Shown piece by piece: positions 39,567 to 47,699 of a DNA stretch of 64,000 nucleotides. The stretch comes from Rugamonas rubra (GTDB lineage Bacteria; Pseudomonadota; Gammaproteobacteria; Burkholderiales; Burkholderiaceae_D), in NCBI RefSeq assembly GCF_900114705.1, contig NZ_FOTW01000022.1, forward strand, positions 82,200-146,199. Reading direction: 5' to 3'. The notes beneath the pieces were generated by a model. That model did no database searches. It was not told where the DNA came from and saw only the letters and a list, made by a program, of their open reading frames with translations. A program made the translations under genes and the position numbers. Numbering within the stretch: position 1 is the first letter of the stretch; every line of letters begins with the position of its first letter.

Positions 39567-41285
39567 ATGAAAAGAACTTTGCTAGCCACGGCCATCGCCT
39601 TGGCGTTCAGTGCCAGCGCCTTTGCGCAGACCACCACGCCGCCGACCACCGCCACGACGCAGTCGGGCATGGGCGCGCATGCCAACGACAATTCGCTCTC
39701 GTTGCAGGACAGCAGCAGCAACCGCAACAACGACAGCAGCAACAAGAACGATAACAACAACAGCAGCGGCCACGCCGTCGCCAGCGACCAAGGCATCGCC
39801 GCCAACAACGGCGCCACGGCCACCTTCACCTCGTCCTCGGCCACCGCCACCAGCACGCTGTCGGGCACCGTCAGCGGCAACACCGTGAGCAACATCGGCA
39901 ACAACGCCAGCAACACCGGCGCCCTGAACGGCGGTGCCGGCGCCACCGGCAGCGGCGGTGCCGGCACCGGCGGCGCCACCAGCGCCACCGGCGGCGCCGG
40001 GGCGGGCGCCAGCGGTGGCGCCGGCGCCGCCGGCGGCGTTGGCGGCACGGCCAGCAACGGCAGCGCCAGCAACGGCGCGCCCTCGGTCGGCGGCTCGACC
40101 GGCGGCAACAGCGGCGCCGGCGGCGCCGCCACCGGCGCCAGCAGCGGCATCGCCGGCGCCGGCGGCATGGGCGGGGCGGGCGGCAGCGGCGGCGCCGGCG
40201 GCGCCGGCACGGGCGGTAGCGGCGGCGGCGGCGGCAACACCGGCGCGGCGACGGGCGGCGCGGGCGGCAACGCCGGCGGCTCGACCGGCGGTTCCGGCGG
40301 CGCCAGCGGCATGGCCAACGGCAGCAACGGCGGCAACGGCGGCGCGACCGGCAACGCCAGCGGCGGCGGCGGCGGCGTGGGCGGCTTGGCCGGCGCCGGC
40401 GGTGCCGGCGCGGCCGGCGGCGGCTCGACCAGCGGCGGCTCCAGCGCCAGCAACACCTCGGGTGGCGGCGCGGCCGGCACCGGCGCCGCCTCGGCGGCCA
40501 ACAGCGGCATCATTCCGGCCGAGACGGAAACCGGCACGCCGGGCGGGCAGACGGCCGGCGCGACCAGCGGCGGCGCCGGCGGCGGCAGCGCCACGGCCGG
40601 CGACAGCAACTCCAGCTCCGGCGTGGCCACGGCCGGCGCCGGCGGCAACGGCGCCGGCGGCGGTTCGGGCGGCGCCGGCGGCGCCGGCGCGGCGGGCGGC
40701 AACACGGCCGGCAACGGCGCCGCCGGCGGCAGCGCCACCAGCGGTGCCGGTGGCGCCGGGGCGGGCGTCAGCGACACCGCCGGCAGCGGCGCGGCGGCCA
40801 GCACCGGCGCCGGTGGCGCCGGCGCGGCGGGCGGCGCCGGCGCTAGCACGGGCGGCGCCGGCGCGGCCGGCGCGGCCGGCGGCGGCGGCGGTTCGAGCGG
40901 CACGGCGCAGAACAGCGGCGGCGCGGGCGCGGCGGGCGGCGCGGCGACGGGCGGCACGGCCAGCAACGGCGCGCCGACCAACGGCAGCGCCACGGCCGGC
41001 GACGGCGGCGCCGGCGGCGGCGGCGGCGGCGGCAACACCGGCGGCGCGGGCGGCTCGGCCGGCACCAACACGGCCGGTGCCGGCACCGGCGGCGCCGGCA
41101 CCGGCGGCATGGGCGGGGCGGCCGGCAACATCAGCGTCGACGCCGGCACCTTCAACATGTCCAACAGCATGAGCAGCGTCGGCCAGTCGGCCGCCGGCAT
41201 CATGGTGGCCAACCAGAACAGCGGCATCTCGGCCCTGGTGCAGCAAAGCGTGAACGTGCAGGCCAATTTGGCGGTCGGCAAATAG
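39567..41285 (+). CDS. Secreted Gly/Ala-rich protein, candidate functional-amyloid fibre subunit (FapB/FapC-like)
   Basis: 572 residues from ATG 39567 (AGGAG ahead). Signal peptide 1-20 (ending AFA). Residues 21-120 are rich in Asn, Ser and Thr (runs such as SSSNRNNDSSNKNDNNN). Residues about 121-515 are almost only Gly, Ala, Ser, Thr and Asn, PGRS-like. The last 52 residues end with NQNSGISALVQQSVNVQANL, very like the repeat motif of Pseudomonas FapB/FapC. Both flanks look amyloid-prone with a huge flexible linker between. No CxxC is seen. The subunit role is inferred from this motif and from the FapD/FapF-like genes downstream. Confidence 0.7.
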   Translation: MKRTLLATAIALAFSASAFAQTTTPPTTATTQSGMGAHANDNSLSLQDSSSNRNNDSSNKNDNNNSSGHAVASDQGIAANNGATATFTSSSATATSTLSGTVSGNTVSNIGNNASNTGALNGGAGATGSGGAGTGGATSATGGAGAGASGGAGAAGGVGGTASNGSASNGAPSVGGSTGGNSGAGGAATGASSGIAGAGGMGGAGGSGGAGGAGTGGSGGGGGNTGAATGGAGGNAGGSTGGSGGASGMANGSNGGNGGATGNASGGGGGVGGLAGAGGAGAAGGGSTSGGSSASNTSGGGAAGTGAASAANSGIIPAETETGTPGGQTAGATSGGAGGGSATAGDSNSSSGVATAGAGGNGAGGGSGGAGGAGAAGGNTAGNGAAGGSATSGAGGAGAGVSDTAGSGAAASTGAGGAGAAGGAGASTGGAGAAGAAGGGGGSSGTAQNSGGAGAAGGAATGGTASNGAPTNGSATAGDGGAGGGGGGGNTGGAGGSAGTNTAGAGTGGAGTGGMGGAAGNISVDAGTFNMSNSMSSVGQSAAGIMVANQNSGISALVQQSVNVQANLAVGK

Positions 41286-41293
41286 CCCAAGGC

Positions 41294-41325
41294 GGCGTGG
41301 CGCGTCGGCGACGGCGCGCCACGCC
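41294..41325 (+). terminator. Intra-operon hairpin after the fibre-subunit gene
   Basis: A perfect 11-bp stem (GGCGTGGCGCG with CGCGCCACGCC) and 10-nt loop right after the stop codon, without a T-run. Such a structure could reduce read-through, so that the subunit is made in excess of the assembly proteins. Confidence 0.5.
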
Positions 41326-41408
41326 CTGGTTCGGGCCGGCCGGCCCGGCCGGGCCGGTGTGTTCGGCCGGTCGGCGCCGTCCGGCGCTTCACGATGTGGG
41401 AGGGCAAT

Positions 41409-41945
41409 ATGCTCAAACTAGGAATCAAACCAAGGGCCGGCCGCGCGCTGGCCCTGTCCTTGGCCGTGTCGGCGGCGCTGGCCGCGCCGGGCCTGGCCTG
41501 GGCCGGCGGGCCGGCCTTGGCGCCGCCGCAAGCGGACGGCGCCGGTCCTGCCCCGGCCCTTGCTACACCCGGCGTTGCAACCGTTGCGACCGTTGCCACA
41601 CCCGCAACACCCGGTGCCACGACGGTTGTTGTACCTGCTGTTGCGCCCGCCGGCGCCGCCAGCGAGAACGGGCCGCCTGCGCCAGCGGAAAGCGCCCCGT
41701 TCTCGCTGGCGGCGCTGGCGCCCGAGCGCCTGGAGCGCATGCGCGGCGGCGCCGACGCCGTGTGGAACGACATGAAACTGAGCGGCGCGGTCAGCGGCAA
41801 CACGGCGGTCAACGTGGCCACCGGCAGCAACATCATCACCAACGGCTCGTTCGGCGGCGCCTCCGGCCTGCCGATCGCCATCCAGAATTCCGGTGCCAAC
41901 GTTCTGATCCAGAACGCCACCATCGTCAACGTGCAGCTGCGATGA
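41409..41945 (+). CDS. Small secreted protein with the amyloid-like terminal motif (FapA/FapE-like)
   Basis: 178 residues from ATG 41409 with GGGAGGG 5 nt upstream. Signal peptide about 1-32 (ending AWA), an Ala/Pro/Val-rich middle with VATVATVATPATP-type repetition, then a conserved C-terminal domain ending IQNSGANVLIQNATIVNVQ. That end matches the last motif of the large Gly/Ala-rich protein. In Fap operons, FapA and FapE are small secreted proteins sharing this repeat with the fibre subunits. Overlaps the C39 peptidase gene in ATGA. Confidence 0.65.
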   Translation: MLKLGIKPRAGRALALSLAVSAALAAPGLAWAGGPALAPPQADGAGPAPALATPGVATVATVATPATPGATTVVVPAVAPAGAASENGPPAPAESAPFSLAALAPERLERMRGGADAVWNDMKLSGAVSGNTAVNVATGSNIITNGSFGGASGLPIAIQNSGANVLIQNATIVNVQLR

Positions 41946-42649
41946 ACCCCGCCACCCCTCGCGCGCGGCTGGCGGCGCTGGCGGCGCTGGCGGCCCTGGC
42001 CGCCCTGGCAGCCGCCGCGCCGGCCGCCGCGCTGGACATGCCCGGCGTCGGCGGCGGCAGCTACGCGGTGCCGGTGGTCGACCTGAAGGCGGCGCGCTTC
42101 GCCACCACCCTGCACCAGCGCTACGACTTCAGTTGCGGCTCGGCCGCGCTGGCCACCCTGCTCAGCTTCCACTACGGCGCGCCGGTCAGCGAGCAGGGCG
42201 TGTTCGCCGAGATGTACGCCCATGGCGACCAGGACAAGATCCGCCGCGACGGCTTCTCGCTGCTCGACATGAAGCGCTACCTGGCGGCGCACGGCTGGCG
42301 CGCCGACGGCTTCGAGCAGCCGCTCGACAAGCTGGCCGAGGTCGGCTTTCCGGCCATCGTGCTGGTGTCCGAGCGCGGCTACCGCCACTTCGTCGTCGTC
42401 AAGGGCCTGCGCGACGGCCGCGTGCTGCTGGGCGACCCGGCCGGCGGCGCGCGCGCCATGCCGCGCGCCGCCTTCGAGGCGATCTGGCAGAGCCGCCTGT
42501 TGTTCGTCATCCACGGCTGGGCCGGCAAGGCGCGCTTCAACGACGCGGCCGACTGGCGCGTGGCGCCGGCGGCGCCGCTGGCGCTGGGCGTCGCCCGCGA
42601 CGGCCTGGGCAACATCACGCTGCCGAAAAACGGCGGCGGCAACTTCTGA
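41942..42649 (+). CDS. C39-family cysteine peptidase-like protein (FapD-like)
   Basis: 235 residues, exported (signal peptide about 1-30). The C39 fold carries a full triad: Cys65 in DFSCGSAALATLLSFHYG, His149 in YRHFVVVKG and Asp165 in LLGDPAGG, with a Gln (HQRY) six residues before the Cys as oxyanion residue. There is no ABC-transporter part, unlike bacteriocin exporters; stand-alone periplasmic C39 domains are typical of FapD, which acts in fibre assembly. Start ATG 41942 overlaps the stop of the gene before. Confidence 0.82.
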   Translation: MNPATPRARLAALAALAALAALAAAAPAAALDMPGVGGGSYAVPVVDLKAARFATTLHQRYDFSCGSAALATLLSFHYGAPVSEQGVFAEMYAHGDQDKIRRDGFSLLDMKRYLAAHGWRADGFEQPLDKLAEVGFPAIVLVSERGYRHFVVVKGLRDGRVLLGDPAGGARAMPRAAFEAIWQSRLLFVIHGWAGKARFNDAADWRVAPAAPLALGVARDGLGNITLPKNGGGNF

Positions 42650-42659
42650 GGGGGCGGCC

Positions 42660-43247
42660 ATGCGCTGGCGTTCGCTGCCCCTGTTGTGCCTCCTCTCCCA
42701 CGGGCTGGCGCCGGCCACGGCGGCCGACGCGCCCGCCGACGCGGCCGTCGCGGTGGCCGCAGTGGCCGCGGTGGCCGCCCCGGCCGAAGGCGCGGGGCAG
42801 CTGGCCGAGCACGCCGTGGCCGGCCCGGCCGACGGCTGGCTGCCCTTGCCCGACCACGCCCTGGAGCAGGCCCGTGGCGGTTTCGAGCTCGGCAACGGCC
42901 TGCTGGTCTCGCTAGGTGTCGAAAGATTGGTTTCGATCAACGGCAATCTTGTCGCAAGCAGTAACTTCAGTATTGCCGACGTGACAAAACTGAGCGGCGC
43001 CGAGGCCTTGCGGGCCGGCGCGGCGCTGGCGGGGCTGACGCTGGTGCAGAACGGTCCCGGCAACGTCTTCCTGCCCGGTGGCATGGACCAGGCGGGCGCG
43101 CTGGTGATCCAGAACAGCGCCAACGACCAGTTGATCCGCAGCCAGACCACCATCAGCACCACCGTCAACAGCCTGTCCCTGCTCAAGACCCTGCAGTTCG
43201 AGGGGGCCCTGCGCGACGCCCTGAGCAACGTGGTCGGGCCGAAGTGA
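42660..43247 (+). CDS. Secreted protein of the Fap-like operon (FapE-like)
   Basis: 195 residues with a signal peptide (about 1-21, ending TAA), an Ala/Val-rich stretch, then a domain with LEQARGGFELGNGLLVSLGVE and the segment LVIQNSANDQLIRSQTTIS. That segment is a looser version of the Q-N-S motif in the other two proteins. The C-terminal half (TVNSLSLLKTLQFEGALRDAL) is hydrophobic. The role is unknown; position and motif suggest a minor fibre component or chaperone. The gap to the peptidase gene is 10 bp. Confidence 0.6.
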   Translation: MRWRSLPLLCLLSHGLAPATAADAPADAAVAVAAVAAVAAPAEGAGQLAEHAVAGPADGWLPLPDHALEQARGGFELGNGLLVSLGVERLVSINGNLVASSNFSIADVTKLSGAEALRAGAALAGLTLVQNGPGNVFLPGGMDQAGALVIQNSANDQLIRSQTTISTTVNSLSLLKTLQFEGALRDALSNVVGPK

Positions 43248-43333
43248 GGCGGGCCGGGGCCGGCGCTGGGCCGGCGCGGACACGGCGGCGCTCATCCGTT
43301 CACGCGGGATCATCCATCGACCAGGGGAAAACG

Positions 43334-44686
43334 ATGCAAACTAGTGCGAGAGGGCGTGCGGCGGCGGCCGCCGTGGCGTTGCTGCTGTGTAGCGGGCAGT
43401 CGGCCGGCCAGCCGGCGGCCACGGCCGGAGGCGGCGCGGCGGGCGGCGAGGCCGGCGGGCAGCTGGGGGACAAGCTCGAATCGATGCGGCGCCAACTGGA
43501 GGAGCAGAAGCAGCTGTTGCTACAGCTGCGGCGGCAGGTCGACGAGCAGCAGCGCAGCCTGCTGCAGCTCGGCGGCGCCATGCCGGCCGAGGCGCTGGCG
43601 GCGCAGCGCGGCACCGGGCCGGCCGAGCAGGGCGGCGCGGCGGCGCCGGCGCAAGGGCAGGGCCAGGGGCCGGCCCAGGCGCGCGCCGGCCAGGCGCCGG
43701 TCGGCGCGGCGCCGGCCAAGGACGGCCGCCCGCCCGAGGTGGCGCCGCTGTTCGAGCAGCCCGGCGTGCTCACCGCCAAGGGCCATTACGTGCTCGAACC
43801 GTCGCTGCAGTTCGGCTACTCGTCGAGCAACCGCGTCGCGCTGGTCGGCTACACCATCATCCCGGCCTTGTTGATCGGCCTGGTCGACGTGCGCGAGGTC
43901 AAACGCAACACCACCACGGCCACGCTGACCGGCCGCTACGGCCTGAGCCGGCGCATGGAAATCGAGGCCAAGCTGCCCTACGTCTACCGCTCCGACGCCA
44001 CCGTCAGCCGCGAGTACTTCACCGGCGCCGCCAACGAGCGCGTGTTCGACACCAGCGGCCGCGCCGCCGGCGACGCCGAGCTGGCGCTACGCTACCAGCT
44101 CAACGAGGGCGGCGCCGACCGCGCCTACTACGTCGGCGCGCTGCGCTTCAAAAGCCGCACCGGGCGCGACCCGTTCAGCGTGGTGACCGACTGCACCAAG
44201 CGCTGCACCGGCCCGGACGCCACCGGCACCGGCCTGCCGCTGGAGCTGCCGACCGGCTCCGGCTTCTACGCGCTGCAACCGAGCCTGACCTGGCTGTATC
44301 CGTCCGACCCGGCGATCTTCTTCGGCAGCGTCAGCTATCTGCACAATTTCCGCCGCAGCAACGTCGAGCGGCGCATCCAGGGCGGCCAGTCCGAGCCGCT
44401 CGGCACGGTGGCGCCGGGCGGCGTGCTCGGCTTCAACTTCGGCATGGGCATGGCGCTCAACGACAAGGCCGCCTTCAGCCTGGGCTACGACCACAGCTCG
44501 ATCGCCCGCACGCGGCAGAACGGCGTCGCCGTGCCCGGCTCGGTGCGCATCCAGCTGGGCACCTTGCTGCTGGGCTTTTCCTACCGCTTCAACGACAAGC
44601 GCACCGTCAACGTCGCCGTCGGCGCCGGCCTGACGCGCGACACGCCGGACGTCCAGTTGTCGGTGCGCATGCCGATGAGTTTCTAG
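43334..44686 (+). CDS. Outer-membrane beta-barrel with N-terminal coiled coil (FapF-like exporter)
   Basis: 450 residues from ATG 43334 with AGGGGAAA ahead. Signal peptide about 1-25, a Gly-rich spacer, then a strong heptad coiled coil (about 44-79, LESMRRQLEEQKQLLLQLRR), a Gly/Ala/Gln linker and a C-terminal barrel (about 160-450) with alternating beta strands ending in the aromatic MPMSF. This is the architecture of FapF, which exports the fibre subunits and whose periplasmic coiled coil plugs or trimerises the pore. The barrel also resembles the phenol meta-pathway porin family. Last gene of the operon. Confidence 0.78.
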   Translation: MQTSARGRAAAAAVALLLCSGQSAGQPAATAGGGAAGGEAGGQLGDKLESMRRQLEEQKQLLLQLRRQVDEQQRSLLQLGGAMPAEALAAQRGTGPAEQGGAAAPAQGQGQGPAQARAGQAPVGAAPAKDGRPPEVAPLFEQPGVLTAKGHYVLEPSLQFGYSSSNRVALVGYTIIPALLIGLVDVREVKRNTTTATLTGRYGLSRRMEIEAKLPYVYRSDATVSREYFTGAANERVFDTSGRAAGDAELALRYQLNEGGADRAYYVGALRFKSRTGRDPFSVVTDCTKRCTGPDATGTGLPLELPTGSGFYALQPSLTWLYPSDPAIFFGSVSYLHNFRRSNVERRIQGGQSEPLGTVAPGGVLGFNFGMGMALNDKAAFSLGYDHSSIARTRQNGVAVPGSVRIQLGTLLLGFSYRFNDKRTVNVAVGAGLTRDTPDVQLSVRMPMSF

Positions 44687-44818
44687 CGGCCGGCCCCGGC
44701 GGCGCGGTGAACGGCGGGCCTGCGCGGCGGACGCGGGCCCCTCCTAAGGCGGGCTCGACCGAAAAGGCGGAATTGCGTTATTGTAGCGATTCAGGCAATT
44801 CTTTCAAAAAGGGAAAAC

Positions 44819-45784
44819 ATGATCCAGAAGCACACCAAATCGGTCCGCGCCGCCCTCCTGCTGGGCGCCTTCGCCGCCGTCGGCGCCGCGCCGGCCTTTG
44901 CCGCCGCGCCGCTGGCCAAGTTCCAGGCGCCGGGCTTTTACCGCGTCATGCTGGGCGACTTCGAGGTCACCGCGCTGAGCGACGGCACCGTCGAGCTGCC
45001 CGTCAACACCGTCCTCAAGTCCAGCCCGGCCAAGGTCGACCGGGCGCTGGCCAAGTCCTTCCTGAAGAGCCCGCTGGAAACCTCGTTCAACGCCTTCCTG
45101 GTCAACACCGGCGGCAAGCTGGTGCTGATCGACACCGGCGCGGCCGGCCTGTTCGGCCCCACGCTGGGCAAGCTGGCGGCCAACCTGAAGGCGGCCGGCT
45201 ACCAGCCCGAGCAGGTCGACGAGGTCTACATCACCCACCTGCATCCGGACCACGTCGGCGGCCTGGCGGCCGGCGACCAGGTCGCCTTCCCCAACGCCAT
45301 CGTGCGGGCCGACCAGCGCGACGCCGACTTCTGGCTCAATCCGGCCGAGATGGACAAGGCGCCGGCCGAGGTCAAGGGCTTCTTCCAGGGCGCGATGAAA
45401 TCGATGGCGCCCTACGTCAAGGCCGGCAAGTTCCAGGCCTTCAGCGGCAACACCGACCTGGTGCCGGGCGTCAAGGCCTACGCCAGCAACGGCCACACGC
45501 CGGGCCACACCACCTATGTGGTGGAAAGCCGGGGCCAGAAGCTGGTGCTGCTGGGCGACCTGCTGCACGTGCAGGCGGTGCAGTTCGACCAGCCCGAGGT
45601 CGCCATCAGCTTCGACAACGACAGCAAGCACGCCGTCAGCGAGCGCAAGGCGGCCTTCGCCGCCGCCGCCAAGCAGGGCTATATGATCGGCGCGGCGCAC
45701 CTGTCCTTCCCCGGCCTGGGCCACGTGCGCGCCAACGGCAAGGGCTACCAGTTCGTGCCGCTCAACTACTCGGTGCCGAAGTAA
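44819..45784 (+). CDS. Secreted metallo-beta-lactamase-fold hydrolase
   Basis: 321 residues with a signal peptide (about 1-29, ending AFAA). The MBL metal motif is THLHPDHVGG, with further ligands in HTPGHTTY and LLGDLLH. The ligand set allows two metals. Family members of this type include lactonases and other hydrolases; the substrate cannot be told. A 132-bp gap separates it from the amyloid-like operon, and it is likely a separate transcript, followed by a hairpin. Confidence 0.85.
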   Translation: MIQKHTKSVRAALLLGAFAAVGAAPAFAAAPLAKFQAPGFYRVMLGDFEVTALSDGTVELPVNTVLKSSPAKVDRALAKSFLKSPLETSFNAFLVNTGGKLVLIDTGAAGLFGPTLGKLAANLKAAGYQPEQVDEVYITHLHPDHVGGLAAGDQVAFPNAIVRADQRDADFWLNPAEMDKAPAEVKGFFQGAMKSMAPYVKAGKFQAFSGNTDLVPGVKAYASNGHTPGHTTYVVESRGQKLVLLGDLLHVQAVQFDQPEVAISFDNDSKHAVSERKAAFAAAAKQGYMIGAAHLSFPGLGHVRANGKGYQFVPLNYSVPK

Positions 45785-46129
45785 GCGAAGTCGGCCGAGG
45801 TAGGCCGAAGTAGGCCGAGCTCGGCCGGCCGAGCGTGCCGGCGGCAGACCAAGGGACTCCGCGCGAGTCCCTTGCTCATTGCTGGCCGGTGGGGCGCCGG
45901 GACCGGGCGCTTACAAATTATTGCAAAGAGTGGCGGGCGGGGAAACGTGCCGAGCGGGCTGAAGCGGTAAGATGATCGGATTGCGGCATGTTCCGTCCCT
46001 TGTCGCAACGCAGCGCAGCGCAGGACCAGGGCCAAGGCCGTGGCTGTAACTGTAGTTGTGGCCGTGCCGTAGCGCCGTCGCCGGCGTAGTTTCAGCCGCA
46101 ATGGACGTCCCATTTTCCCACCGGCCCCT
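45785..46129 (+). other. Gap between MBL hydrolase and DUF1800 genes
   Basis: 345 bp without a gene. It holds four imperfect copies of a 10-bp unit like TAGGCCGAAG (45791-45830), then a terminator hairpin (45851-45873), then a GC-rich stretch with a short AT-rich island near 45911-45925. No confident promoter was found. Confidence 0.4.
45851..45873 (+). terminator. Terminator hairpin after the MBL hydrolase gene
   Basis: AAGGGACTC with GAGTCCCTT, a perfect 9-bp stem with 5-nt loop. The stem ends in TT and is followed by GCTCATT, so the T-tract is weak. Confidence 0.55.
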
Positions 46130-47674
46130 ATGGAAAACCTCGCAGTCATACGCCGTGCCGCTGCCATCGCCATCGCCGGTTTGTTGGCCGGCTGCGCCGT
46201 CCAAACGCCGGCGTCGGGGCCGGAACTGGCCTTCGCGCCAACGCAGACCATCGCCGTGTTGAACCGCGTCACCTGGGGCGTCAACGACAGCACCGCCAAA
46301 CGGGCCGGCGCCGCCGGCCTGGGCGGCTATTTGCAGGGCCAGTTGCACCCCGGCGCGGAGCGCCTGCCGGCCGCCATCGAGGCCCAGCTGGCGGCGCTGA
46401 CGATCGGCCAGCGCCCGCTCGACCAGCTGGTGTTCGAGCTGGAGCGGCAGCGCAAGGAGGCCGACGCGCTGGGCGACGACGAGGCCAAGATGAGCGCGCG
46501 GCAAGCCTATCAACAGGAGCTGAACCGCCTGGCGCGCGAGGCGGCGACCCGTTCGCTGCTGCGCGCCGTCTACTCGCCGAACCAGTTGCAGGAACAGATG
46601 AGCTGGTTCTGGATGAACCATTTCAGCGTCCACCAGGGCAAGCACAACCTGCGCGCCATGGTCGGCGACTACGAGGAGCAGGCCATCCGCCCCCACGCGC
46701 TGGGCAAGTTCCGCGATCTGCTGGCCGCCACCGTCCGCCATCCGGCCATGCTGCGCTACCTGGACAACGAGCAGAACGCCGCCGGCCGCATCAACGAGAA
46801 CTACGCCCGCGAGTTGATGGAGCTGCACACCCTGGGCGTCGACGGCGGCTACAGCCAGCGCGACGTGCAGGAGCTGGCGCGGGTGCTGACCGGGGTCGGC
46901 GTCAACCTGGGGCCGGACGCGCCCAAGGTCAAGCGCGAGCTGCAGGGCGACTACCGGCGCGCCGGCCTGTACGAGTTCAACCCGAACCGCCACGACTACG
47001 GCGCCAAGCAATTGCTCGGCCAGCCCCTGCGGCGGCGCGGCCCGGCCGAGGTGGACGAGGCCATCGCCCGCCTCAGCGCCCATCCGGCCACGGCGCGTTT
47101 CGTCAGCCGCAAGCTGGCGCAATTCTTCGTCGCCGACGAGGCGCCGGCGGCGCTGGTCGAGCGCATGGCGCAGACCTTTCTGCGCAGCGACGGCGACATC
47201 GCCGCCACCCTGCAAACCATGCTGGCCTCGGCCGAGTTCGCCGCCTCGCTGGGGCACAAGTTCAAGGACCCGCAGCACTACGCCGTTTCGGCGGTGCGTC
47301 TGGCCTACGACGACAAGCCCATCCTCAACGCCGGCCCGCTGCTCAACTGGCTCAAGCGCATGGGCGAGCCGCTGTACGGCCGTCAGACGCCGGACGGCTA
47401 CCCGCTGACGCAGGCGGCCTGGGCCAGCCCGGGGCAGATGACCACCCGCTTCGAGATCGCCAAGGCGATCGGCGGCGGCAGCGCCGGCCTGTTCAAGGCC
47501 GACGGCCCGCAGGCGCAGGAAAAGGCCGCCTTCCCGCAGTTGTCGAACGCGCTGTACTTCAGCTCGCTGAAGGCGACACTGGCGCCGGCCACCCTGCGCG
47601 CGCTGGAGCAGGCCGCTTCGCCGCAGGAATGGAACGCCTACCTGTTGTCGGCGCCCGAGATGATGTACCGCTAA
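46130..47674 (+). CDS. DUF1800 family lipoprotein
   Basis: 514 residues with a lipoprotein signal (lipobox LAGC at about residue 22). The DUF1800 features are LNRVTWGVND near the N-terminus, MSWFWMNHFSVH in the middle, and NENYARELMELHTLGVDGGYSQRDVQELAR, the most conserved block. The function of the family is not known. It is almost always paired with a DUF1501 gene, as here (next gene, 25 bp away). Confidence 0.88.
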   Translation: MENLAVIRRAAAIAIAGLLAGCAVQTPASGPELAFAPTQTIAVLNRVTWGVNDSTAKRAGAAGLGGYLQGQLHPGAERLPAAIEAQLAALTIGQRPLDQLVFELERQRKEADALGDDEAKMSARQAYQQELNRLAREAATRSLLRAVYSPNQLQEQMSWFWMNHFSVHQGKHNLRAMVGDYEEQAIRPHALGKFRDLLAATVRHPAMLRYLDNEQNAAGRINENYARELMELHTLGVDGGYSQRDVQELARVLTGVGVNLGPDAPKVKRELQGDYRRAGLYEFNPNRHDYGAKQLLGQPLRRRGPAEVDEAIARLSAHPATARFVSRKLAQFFVADEAPAALVERMAQTFLRSDGDIAATLQTMLASAEFAASLGHKFKDPQHYAVSAVRLAYDDKPILNAGPLLNWLKRMGEPLYGRQTPDGYPLTQAAWASPGQMTTRFEIAKAIGGGSAGLFKADGPQAQEKAAFPQLSNALYFSSLKATLAPATLRALEQAASPQEWNAYLLSAPEMMYR

Positions 47675-47699
47675 CGATGCAGCGCCAACGGAGGCCAAC

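Noticed and set aside
39930..41130. CRISPR-like or minisatellite repeats
   Set aside because: The periodicity comes from Gly/Ala codons in a coding sequence; there are no constant repeats with unique spacers and no cas genes.
39542..43228. A very long Pro/Ala-rich open frame on the minus strand across the amyloid-like operon
   Set aside because: It is the antisense of Gly/Ala-rich codons in GC-rich DNA; it has no domain, no ribosome site and spans several well-supported genes.
44819..45784. MBL-fold hydrolase as a sixth member of the amyloid-like operon
   Set aside because: It follows a 132-bp gap, has its own ribosome site and no Fap counterpart that I know of; membership is unsupported.
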